DNA of 64,000 nt from Sphingomonas profundi (lineage in GTDB: Bacteria; Pseudomonadota; Alphaproteobacteria; Sphingomonadales; Sphingomonadaceae): positions 2,914,001 through 2,978,000 of the forward strand of contig NZ_CP046535.1 of the NCBI RefSeq assembly GCF_009739515.1. Reading direction: 5' to 3'. This document shows, piece by piece, positions 34,083 to 41,302 of this stretch; the first letter of the stretch is position 1; the number at the start of each line of letters is the position of its first letter. The translations under genes were made by a program, and so were the position numbers. The notes below the pieces were generated by a model. That model was not told the origin of the DNA. It did no database searches and was given only the letters and a program-made list of their open reading frames with translations.

Positions 34083-34818
34083 CGTGCCGCCGCTGGAAAT
34101 CCTGCGCGTACCCGTTCTCAGCGACAATTATGTCTGGCTGATGCACGATCCGGCGAGCGGCGAGACGGTGGCGATCGATCCCGCCGTGGCGGAGCCGGTG
34201 CTGGCCGCGGCGGCGGCGAAGGGCTGGCGCATCGGCCAGATCTGGAACACCCACTGGCACCCCGATCACACCGGCGGCAACGAGGCGATCAGGGCGGCGA
34301 CCGGCTGCGCCATCACCGGCCCCGCCGCCGAGGCCGCCCGCATCCCCACGCTCGATCGGCTGGTGGCGGAAGGGGACGTCGTCCGCATCGGCGATCATGC
34401 CGCCCGCGTGATCGAGGTGCCGGCCCACACCGCCGGCCACATCGCCTACCATCTGGCGCAGGACGCGATCGTGTTCGTCGGCGACACGCTGTTCGCGATG
34501 GGCTGCGGCCGGCTGTTCGAGGGCACGGCGGCGCAGATGTTCGGCAACATGCGGCGGCTGGCGGCGCTGCCGCCCGAGACGACAGTCTACTGCGCGCACG
34601 AATATACCGAGAGCAACGGCCGCTACGCGCTGGCCGCCGAGCCGGACAATGCCGCCATCGCCGGCCGCATGGCCCAGGTCCGCGCCGCCCGCGCCGCCGG
34701 CGAGGCGACGGTGCCCACGACGATCGCGCTGGAACTGGCGACCAACCCGTTCATGCGCGCCGCGAGCGCGGAGGAACTCGCCGGTCGCCGCGCCGCCAAG
34801 GACGCGTTCGCCGGCTGA
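34066..34818 (+). CDS. gloB: Hydroxyacylglutathione hydrolase (glyoxalase II)
   Basis: A 250-residue metallo-beta-lactamase-fold hydrolase that splits S-lactoylglutathione to lactate and glutathione. The metal motif THWHPDHTGG (H63, H65, D67, H68), VPAHTAGH, VGDTLFAMGCGRLFEG and CAHEYTESN are all present, the last three being GloB-specific. ATG 34066 has GGAGGG at a suitable distance and overlaps the VOC gene end. Confidence 0.95.
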   Translation: MPSPTDVPPLEILRVPVLSDNYVWLMHDPASGETVAIDPAVAEPVLAAAAAKGWRIGQIWNTHWHPDHTGGNEAIRAATGCAITGPAAEAARIPTLDRLVAEGDVVRIGDHAARVIEVPAHTAGHIAYHLAQDAIVFVGDTLFAMGCGRLFEGTAAQMFGNMRRLAALPPETTVYCAHEYTESNGRYALAAEPDNAAIAGRMAQVRAARAAGEATVPTTIALELATNPFMRAASAEELAGRRAAKDAFAG

Positions 34819-34829
34819 CGATGGGGGCC

Positions 34830-35004
34830 GATCCTCCCCGGCACGGGGAGGAGGACCATCCGCAGGATGGTGGAGGGGAGCGCGGCCGAAGACCCGGGTG
34901 AGATGATCCGCCTTGGGATTGGCCTACGGATCGCATCCTCGCACCGGCCGCCGGCCCCCTCCACCGCGCTGCGCGCGGTTCCCCTCCCCGTTCCGGGGAG
35001 GATC
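34830..35004. repeat. Intergenic palindrome with GATCCTCCCC ends
   Basis: GATCCTCCCC at 34830 and GGGGAGGATC ending near 35004 form the outer arms; each end also contains its own small hairpin (CTCCCCGGCACGGGGAG and CTCCCCGTTCCGGGGAG). The middle includes GTGGAGGGG and CCCCTCCAC as further complementary words. It fills the 250-bp gap between gloB and the next gene. Confidence 0.75.
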
Positions 35005-35069
35005 TTCGGTGGTCGTAGCTCGCGGGGGCGGAGCCATGATATGCTACAGGCAGCAAGAAGGAGGCCGTG

Positions 35070-35453
35070 ATGCGCCGTGCTCTGTTCGCCCTCGCTCTTC
35101 TCGCCGTCGCGCTCCCCGCAGCCGCCCCGGCCGCATCCGTCCTCAGCGACAAGGCGCAGGCGGCGCTGAAGGGGCGCACCGCCGGCGCGCCGGTCGATTG
35201 CATCAGCCTGCCGCGCATCCGCTCGTCCACGATCGTCGATGGCACCGCGATCATCTACAAGGAGGGCAACCACCGCTGGTACGTGAACGTGCCGGATCCA
35301 GCCTGCCCGATGCTGGAGAGCCGGCGCTCGCTCATCACCCGCATTCCCAGCACGCGGCTGTGCCGGCTCGATCTCGTCACCGTGGTCGATCTGCCGATCG
35401 GCTTCGATTACGGCGCCTGCGCGCTCGGGTCGTTCGTCCCCTATACGCGCTGA
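35070..35453 (+). CDS. Small exported hypothetical protein
   Basis: The product has about 127 residues with a clear signal peptide (RRALFALALLAVALPAAAPA). Mature residues include four cysteines (VDCIS, DPACPM, TRLCRL, YGACAL) that could form two disulfides in the periplasm. AAGGAGG lies 5 bases before ATG 35070, fixing the start over the adjacent GTG. No family is recognised. Confidence 0.78.
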   Translation: MRRALFALALLAVALPAAAPAASVLSDKAQAALKGRTAGAPVDCISLPRIRSSTIVDGTAIIYKEGNHRWYVNVPDPACPMLESRRSLITRIPSTRLCRLDLVTVVDLPIGFDYGACALGSFVPYTR

Positions 35454-35456
35454 CGG

Positions 35457-37274
35457 CTATCTGCCGGCGCGGTAAAGCGCGTCCAGCCGCTCGCCATATT
35501 CCTGCCGGATCATGTGGCGGCGGATCTTCAGCGACGGCGTAAGCTGCTCGTTCTCGATCGTGAACGGCGCGTCGGCGATCAGGATGCGGCGCACCTTCTC
35601 GATCACCGAGAGGCTGGCATTCACCCGGTCCACCGCCGCCATCAGCGCGCGGGCGAAGCGCGGCTCGTCGCGCAGGGCGGCGAGATCGGCGGGCAGGCCC
35701 TCGGCGGCCGCCCACTCGCGCATCCACTCGGGATCGGGCACCACCAGGCCGACCAGATAGGGTCGCCTGTCCCCCGCCACCATCGCCTGCAAGATCTCGG
35801 GCTCCAGGGTCAGCATCCCCTCCACCCGCTGCGGCGCGACGTTGTCGCCCTTGTCGTTGACGATCAGATCCTTCTTGCGATCGGTGATGACCAGCCGGCC
35901 CGCCGCATCGACATGGCCGATATCGCCCGTGTGCAGCCACGCGCCGCCGCCGGCGGGATCGGGCCGCAGCACGCGCGCGGTCTCCTCGTCGTTGCGCCAA
36001 TAGCCGTGCATCACCAGCTCGCCGCGCACCAGTATCTCGCCGTCTTCGGCGATGCGGATCTCGGTATCGTTCAGCGGCGGGCCGACCGAATCCATGCGGA
36101 TGCCGGCGCGCGGCCGGTTGCACGAGATGATCGGCGCCGCCTCCGTCTGCCCATATCCCTGCAACAGGGTGAGGCCGAGCGCGTGGAAGAAGGTGCCCAC
36201 ATCCGGGTTCAGCGGCGCGCCGCCCGCCACCATCGCCTTCAGCCGCCCGCCGAACTTCGCGCCGATCTGCGGCCGCAGCGTGCGCGAGAGGATCAGGTCC
36301 ATCGGCCGATCCCACAGCGGCATGCGGCCGCGGGCATAAGCGCGGGCGCCGATCGCCAGCGCGCGGGCGAGCAGATAGTTGGGCAGTCGGCCCTGCTTGC
36401 CGATCGCCTTCAGCACCCGCGCGCGCAGCACTTCGAACAGGCGCGGCACCACCACCATGATCGTCGGGCGCACCTCCTCGATGTTCGCCGCCAGCTTCTC
36501 CAGCCCCTCCGCATAGTAGATCTGCGCGCCGAGCCCGATCGGCAGGAACTGGCCGCCCGTATGCTCATAGGCGTGGGATGCCGGCAGGAAGCTCAGGAAC
36601 ACCTCCTCCCCCCAGCCGAAATCCTCGGCGATCACGGCGGAGGCGCCGGCCACGTTTTGCAGGATGGCGCCGTGATGCTGGCGCACGCCGCGCGGCGCGC
36701 CGCCGGTGCCGCTGGTGTAGATGATGCACGCCAGATCCTCGCGCGCGAAGGTGGCGCCGGCGGCGCAGGCGGCGATGTCGCCGGGATGCTCCGCCAGCAG
36801 CGCCGCCCAGTCGTGCACGCGCGCGGCGCTGGTCTGGCCGATGCGCAGCGGCTCGATGCCGATCACCGCCTCGCACGCGCTGGATCGCATCACGGCGGGC
36901 ATCAGCGTGCGGGCGAGCTTGGGCGTGGAGACGATCACCGCCCGCGCGCCGCTATTCTCCAGGATGTGGGCGTGGTCGCGCTCGGTATTGGTGGTGTAGG
37001 TCGGCACGGTGATGCAGCCGGCGGCCATGATCGCCAGATCGGCGATGCACCATTCCGGCCGGTTCTCCGACACCAGCATCACCCGGTCGCCGGGCATCAG
37101 CCCGATCGAGCGTAGCCCTGCGGCCAGCGAGGCGACCTGCCCGCCGGCCCGCCGCCAGCTGGTCGCCTGCCATTCCCCGTCGCGCTTGGCCCACAGGAAC
37201 GGGGCGTCGCCTTTCTCCTGCACGCGCGTGAAGAACATCGTCACCAGATCGGTAAAATGCTCGAGCGTGCGCAT
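35457..37274 (-). CDS. Long-chain acyl-CoA synthetase (AMP-forming ligase)
   Basis: A 605-residue adenylate-forming enzyme that should activate fatty acids to acyl-CoA. The P-loop YTSGTGGAPRG departs from the usual TSGTTGxPKG at two places, glycine for the second threonine and arginine for lysine. A5 region GYGQTEAAP, HTGDIGHVD and DRKKDLIVNDKGDNVAP are present. It is of the FAA1/FadD15-like type (TFFHALGL). ATG 37274 has GGAGAGG upstream. Activity should be checked given the P-loop change. Confidence 0.9.
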   Translation of the reverse strand: MRTLEHFTDLVTMFFTRVQEKGDAPFLWAKRDGEWQATSWRRAGGQVASLAAGLRSIGLMPGDRVMLVSENRPEWCIADLAIMAAGCITVPTYTTNTERDHAHILENSGARAVIVSTPKLARTLMPAVMRSSACEAVIGIEPLRIGQTSAARVHDWAALLAEHPGDIAACAAGATFAREDLACIIYTSGTGGAPRGVRQHHGAILQNVAGASAVIAEDFGWGEEVFLSFLPASHAYEHTGGQFLPIGLGAQIYYAEGLEKLAANIEEVRPTIMVVVPRLFEVLRARVLKAIGKQGRLPNYLLARALAIGARAYARGRMPLWDRPMDLILSRTLRPQIGAKFGGRLKAMVAGGAPLNPDVGTFFHALGLTLLQGYGQTEAAPIISCNRPRAGIRMDSVGPPLNDTEIRIAEDGEILVRGELVMHGYWRNDEETARVLRPDPAGGGAWLHTGDIGHVDAAGRLVITDRKKDLIVNDKGDNVAPQRVEGMLTLEPEILQAMVAGDRRPYLVGLVVPDPEWMREWAAAEGLPADLAALRDEPRFARALMAAVDRVNASLSVIEKVRRILIADAPFTIENEQLTPSLKIRRHMIRQEYGERLDALYRAGR

Positions 37275-37306
37275 CGCCTCTCCTGCCTCCGTCGGTCGTC
37301 GCCCGG

Positions 37307-38977
37307 CTATTCGCCCAGCGCGACGCCTTCGCTGCGCGGATCGGCGGCGCCGCGCCAGCCGGCCGGCGTCCACTCGATCGCGTTCACCTTGGAGGTGAGG
37401 TCCGATGGCGTCACCGGCTGGCCCAGCTTCGCCAGCGCCGGCACCATCACCGCCATCTCCGGGCTCTTCTCGACGAGCAGCGCGCCGCCGCCGAAATAGA
37501 TGTTGGGCAGCGCGATCGCCGCCTGCACCGGCAGGCCCCAGTCGATCACGCCCACCAGCGTCTTCAGCACGTGCATCGGGATGCGCTTGCCGCCGCCCGA
37601 TCCCAGCGCCAGCACCGCACGGCCCTGCGGATCGTAGACGATCGTCGGCGCCATGGAGGAGAGCGGCCGCTTGCCCGCCTGCACCCGGTTGGCCACGGGT
37701 GCGCCATCCTGCTCGGGCGCGAAGGTGAAGTCGGTCAGCTCGTTGTTCAGCATCATGCCCTGGCTCAGGATCTGGCTGCCGAACGGCCCCTCCACCGTCG
37801 ACGTCATCGTCACCACCTCGCCCGCGCCGTCCGTCACCACGAAGTGGGTGGTGCCGGACACTTCGGACGATGCGGCGGCGGTGCGCGCCGGCGCGCCGGG
37901 CGGGCTGCCGGCCGGATAGGCGGGCAGCGAGGATGCCGGCGAGATCAGCAGCGCCCGCCGCGCCAGATAGTCGCGGTCCAGCAGCCCGGCGAGCGGCACG
38001 GCGACGAAATCGGCATCGGCGAGATATTTGTCGCGATCGGCATAGGCCAGCTGCATCGCCTCGCCGATCAGGTGCCACGAGACGGGGTTGGCCGGCCCCA
38101 GCGCCTTCAGGTTGAAGCGTTCGAGCATCCCGAGGATCTGCAGCACCGTCATCGCCCCGGCGGAGGGCGGCCCCATGCCGCACAGCCGGTAGCCGCGATA
38201 GGCGGCGCACACGGCGGGCCGGTCCTTCGCCTCATAGCCTGCCAGGTCGGCGACGGTCAGCGCGGCGGGGTTGCGCCGCGCCGATGCCACGGCGGTGGCG
38301 ATGCCGGCGGCGATCGGCCCCTTGTAGAAGGCGTCCGGCCCTTGCCTGGCGATGCGCCGCAGCGTGGCGGCAAGGGCCGGGTTGCGGATGACGGTGCCCA
38401 CCACCGGCCGCCTGCCGCCGGGATGGTAGAGCGCCGCGGTCGCCGGAAAGTCCGCCCAGTTGCGATCGACATAGCCCATGAACATCAGGAAGCGCGGCGT
38501 CACCGCGAAGCCGCCCTCGGCCAGCCGGATCGCCGGATCGAACAGCCTGGCCCATGGCAGCCGACCCCAGCGCGCATGCGCCTTGGCCATCAGCCGGATA
38601 TTGCCCGGCACGCCGACGGAGAGGCCGCCGGGCATCGCCTCGGCATAGCCCATCGGCGTGCCGTCCCGCTTCAGGAAGCGGTCGGGCGCGCCGGCCGCCG
38701 GCGCCGTCTCGCGCCCGTCGATCGTGGCGATGCCGCCCTGCGGATCGCTGTGCAGCAGGAAGCCGCCGCCGCCGATGCCGGAGGATTGCGGCTCCACCAC
38801 GCCCAGCGCCAGCATAACCGCCATCGCCGCATCGGTGGCGGTGCCGCCGGCGCGCAGGATCGCCTGACCGGCCGCCGCCGCCCGGGGATCGCCGGCCGAA
38901 ACGACGCCGCCCTTCGCCTCTGCGGCGGCCGGCAGCGCGATCAGGAGGGAGAGCAGGAGCAGGAGGCGCTGGATCAT
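37307..38977 (-). CDS. ggt: Gamma-glutamyltransferase
   Basis: A 556-residue periplasmic enzyme that matures by self-cleavage into two subunits and hydrolyses or transfers gamma-glutamyl groups, chiefly from glutathione. The signal peptide is IQRLLLLLSLLIALPAAAEA; the autoprocessing threonine lies in SGTTHFVVTD, with SSGIGGGGFLL and PLSSMAPTIV as substrate-binding motifs. It lies 32 bp upstream of the acyl-CoA synthetase on the same strand. Confidence 0.94.
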   Translation of the reverse strand: MIQRLLLLLSLLIALPAAAEAKGGVVSAGDPRAAAAGQAILRAGGTATDAAMAVMLALGVVEPQSSGIGGGGFLLHSDPQGGIATIDGRETAPAAGAPDRFLKRDGTPMGYAEAMPGGLSVGVPGNIRLMAKAHARWGRLPWARLFDPAIRLAEGGFAVTPRFLMFMGYVDRNWADFPATAALYHPGGRRPVVGTVIRNPALAATLRRIARQGPDAFYKGPIAAGIATAVASARRNPAALTVADLAGYEAKDRPAVCAAYRGYRLCGMGPPSAGAMTVLQILGMLERFNLKALGPANPVSWHLIGEAMQLAYADRDKYLADADFVAVPLAGLLDRDYLARRALLISPASSLPAYPAGSPPGAPARTAAASSEVSGTTHFVVTDGAGEVVTMTSTVEGPFGSQILSQGMMLNNELTDFTFAPEQDGAPVANRVQAGKRPLSSMAPTIVYDPQGRAVLALGSGGGKRIPMHVLKTLVGVIDWGLPVQAAIALPNIYFGGGALLVEKSPEMAVMVPALAKLGQPVTPSDLTSKVNAIEWTPAGWRGAADPRSEGVALGE

Positions 38978-39030
38978 GGCGGCGACACTATCGCCTGCGG
39001 CCCGCGCGGCAACCCCCGGCCGCCGCGACG

Positions 39031-40065
39031 TCAACCGCGTCCCACCGCGTCCGCCACGGTGGCGAAGCCGTCGCGCGCCAGCAGCCGCGCCAGATCGTCG
39101 GCGATGCGCCGGGCGAGGCCCGGCCCTTCGTAGACGAGCGCGCTGTAGAGCTGCACCAGGCTGGCGCCCGCCAGGATGCGGGCATAGGCCTGATCGGCGG
39201 TGGCGATGCCGCCGGCGGCGATCAGCGGCAGGTGCCCGGCCGTCGCCGCGCGGAAATCGATCAGCCGCCGCAGCGCCAGATCGTGCAGCGGCGCGCCCGA
39301 GAGGCCGCCCGCCTCCGCCCCCAGCGGCGAGAGCAGGGGCGGCCGCGCCACGGTGGTGTTGCTGACGATCAGCGCGTCGATGCCCCGCCGCAGCGACACC
39401 TCGGCGATGTCGTCGATATCGGCGGGCGCGAGATCGGGCGCGACCTTCAGGAACAGCGGCGGCCCCGCCCTGCCCCGCGCCTCCAGCACCGCCGCCAGCA
39501 ACTCGTCCAGCGCGGCGCGCGATTGCAGCGCCCGCAGCCCCGGCGTGTTCGGCGAGGAGATGTTGACCGTCAGGTAGCTGGCCACGCCGCGCATCACCGT
39601 CACGCCCGTCGCATAATCGGCGATCCGGTCTCGCGCATCCTTGTTGGCGCCGATGTTCACCCCCACCACGCCCGGCCGCCCGCGCCGGCGCAGCAGCCGC
39701 TCCAGCGCCGCCGCCTGCCCGCCATTGTTGAACCCCATGCGGTTCACCACCGCCTTGTCCTCCGCCAGGCGGAACAGGCGCGGGCGGGGATTGCCGGGCT
39801 GGCCGTGCGGCGTCAGCGTGCCGACCTCGACGAAGCCGAAGCCCAGGCCCAGCATCGCATCCGGCACCTGCGCATCCTTGTCGAACCCGGCGGCGAGCCC
39901 GATCGGCGTCGGGAAGTCGAGGCCGGCGACGCGACTCGCCAGCACCGGCGAGGGTGACGGCGGCGTGCGCGCGGGCCGCAGGCGCAGCGCGGCGATCGTC
40001 GCGCGATGCGCCCGCTCCGCATCGAGTCGAAAGATCAGCGGGCGGACGAGACTGTAGGCACTCAT
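39031..40065 (-). CDS. pyrD: Dihydroorotate dehydrogenase (quinone), class 2
   Basis: The 344-residue membrane-associated flavoenzyme oxidises dihydroorotate to orotate in pyrimidine synthesis, passing electrons to quinone. The N-terminal membrane-binding helices and YSLVRPLIFRLDAERAH are typical of class 2. FMN and active-site motifs include GLAAGFDKDA, NRMGFNNGG, VNISSPNTPGL with the catalytic serine, and IAAGGIATADQAY. It lies upstream of ggt on the same strand. Confidence 0.96.
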   Translation of the reverse strand: MSAYSLVRPLIFRLDAERAHRATIAALRLRPARTPPSPSPVLASRVAGLDFPTPIGLAAGFDKDAQVPDAMLGLGFGFVEVGTLTPHGQPGNPRPRLFRLAEDKAVVNRMGFNNGGQAAALERLLRRRGRPGVVGVNIGANKDARDRIADYATGVTVMRGVASYLTVNISSPNTPGLRALQSRAALDELLAAVLEARGRAGPPLFLKVAPDLAPADIDDIAEVSLRRGIDALIVSNTTVARPPLLSPLGAEAGGLSGAPLHDLALRRLIDFRAATAGHLPLIAAGGIATADQAYARILAGASLVQLYSALVYEGPGLARRIADDLARLLARDGFATVADAVGRG

Positions 40066-40194
40066 GCGCGCGCCTATGGCCCAGCAGCCCCGGCAAAGCG
40101 ACCCCGCCGATCGCCCGCCAGATCACGCCAAATCGGCGCAAACCCGAAAATCGCACAATGCTGTGTCGATTTTATCCAATGCAATCGGGGCGCC

Positions 40195-40290
40195 CGGGCA
40201 TAGAAGGCCGCTGCGACCCGAAGGGCCTCCATGAACTTGGAGGACCTTTAACTCTTGGCCCGGCCGATCTGATCGGCCGGGCCATTTTTT
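40195..40290 (+). ncRNA. Candidate small RNA with CCUCC motif and strong terminator
   Basis: A plus-strand stretch of about 100 bases folds into two hairpins: a first with AAGG(40221-40224)/CCTT and CCTCCA (40226-40231)/TGGAGG (40238-40243), then the terminator at 40257-40290. The CCTCC word could pair with ribosome-binding sites, as in known alphaproteobacterial CUCC-type sRNAs. No open reading frame precedes the terminator. The 5' end and promoter are not defined. A short attenuator leader of the AraC-type gene is the alternative, since the T tract ends 4 bp before its first possible ATG. Confidence 0.5.
40257..40290 (+). terminator. Strong intrinsic terminator
   Basis: A perfect 12-bp GC-rich stem (GGCCCGGCCGAT and complement, 40257-40268 and 40272-40283) with a 3-base loop is followed by ATTTTTTT. 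It is the clearest rho-independent terminator in the window. It ends right before the AraC-type coding region, so it must end a short upstream transcript. Confidence 0.85.
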
Positions 40291-40294
40291 TCGC

Positions 40295-41230
40295 ATGACA
40301 GCGCGCCCGATCGATGCGACCGATCCCGCGGATCACATGTCGAACGGGGATTTGGTGGTCATGCGCATCAGACCGCCCAAGGCCGCAACCAGCATCGGCC
40401 TGCGCTATTTCGAGCCGGCGGCGGATCTGCGCGCGCTGGTGTCCTCCTACTATGTCTTCCGCGCCGACATGCCGCGCTTCGCCGATGTGATGCGCGCCGA
40501 TATCGGCCAGCTGCGCTTCCTGCTGCGCGGCCAGGGCAGCTACTTCCTGGGCGGCGATCCGGTCCCCAGCCCGGAGGTGTGCCTGCTCGGCCCCAGCTTC
40601 GCCGCCACCCGCTTCGAGGTGGCCGGCCCGCTGCTCGTCTTCGGCATCGGCCTGCACCCGGCCGGCTGGGCCGCGCTGGTGCGCGACGATGCCAGCCTGC
40701 ACGCCGATCGCGTCAGCTGCGCGATCGAGCGGTTCGGCTCGATGCTGGCCGATGCGCTCGATGCGATGCGCGCCGTCCACGATGCGCGCACGATGGTGGG
40801 GATCGCCGATGTGGTGATGCGCGCCCTCAAGTCCCGCGCGACCGAGCCGCCGACCAACTTCACGCGGGTGACGGATGCGTGGCTGACGGGGGCCACCGAT
40901 CCCAGCGTCGACGCGCTCGTGGCCGAGCTCGGCATCTCGGCGCGGCAGGTGGAGCGGCTCGCCAAGCGCATCTACGGTGCGCCGCCCAAGCTGCTCGCGC
41001 GCAAATATCGCTGCCTGCGCGCCGCCTCGCTGATCGGCACCAGCGCGGTGCACTGGTCTGACGCGGCCGGCGACGCCTTCTTCGACCAGTCCCACTTCAT
41101 CCGCGATTTCAAGCGTTTCACTGGCCTCACCCCCAGCCAGTTCCAGCGCGATCCGCCGCCCGTCACCCGGCTGACGCTGCAGCGCCGGGAGCTGAGCGGC
41201 GAGATCGCGTCCCTCGCGCGGGTGAGCTGA
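40295..41230 (+). CDS. AraC-family transcriptional regulator
   Basis: The C-terminal third is a double helix-turn-helix of AraC type (VDALVAELGISARQVERLAK, then FFDQSHFIRDFKRFTGLTPS QFQ). The N-terminal sensor domain (SSYYVFRADMP, GHPAGW-like GLHPAGWAALV) resembles the DUF6597-type domain. ATG 40295 lies 4 bp after a terminator T tract and lacks a ribosome-binding site; ATG 40337 or 40361 is more likely. It reads towards ppc, but a link is not shown. Confidence 0.85.
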   Translation: MTARPIDATDPADHMSNGDLVVMRIRPPKAATSIGLRYFEPAADLRALVSSYYVFRADMPRFADVMRADIGQLRFLLRGQGSYFLGGDPVPSPEVCLLGPSFAATRFEVAGPLLVFGIGLHPAGWAALVRDDASLHADRVSCAIERFGSMLADALDAMRAVHDARTMVGIADVVMRALKSRATEPPTNFTRVTDAWLTGATDPSVDALVAELGISARQVERLAKRIYGAPPKLLARKYRCLRAASLIGTSAVHWSDAAGDAFFDQSHFIRDFKRFTGLTPSQFQRDPPPVTRLTLQRRELSGEIASLARVS

Positions 41231-41302
41231 ACCGGCATTTCGCCGGCGAAATCGCCACATTATGGCTTGAGCGGGATCAAGCTGCGGTGCAGCATCGGCG
41301 GC

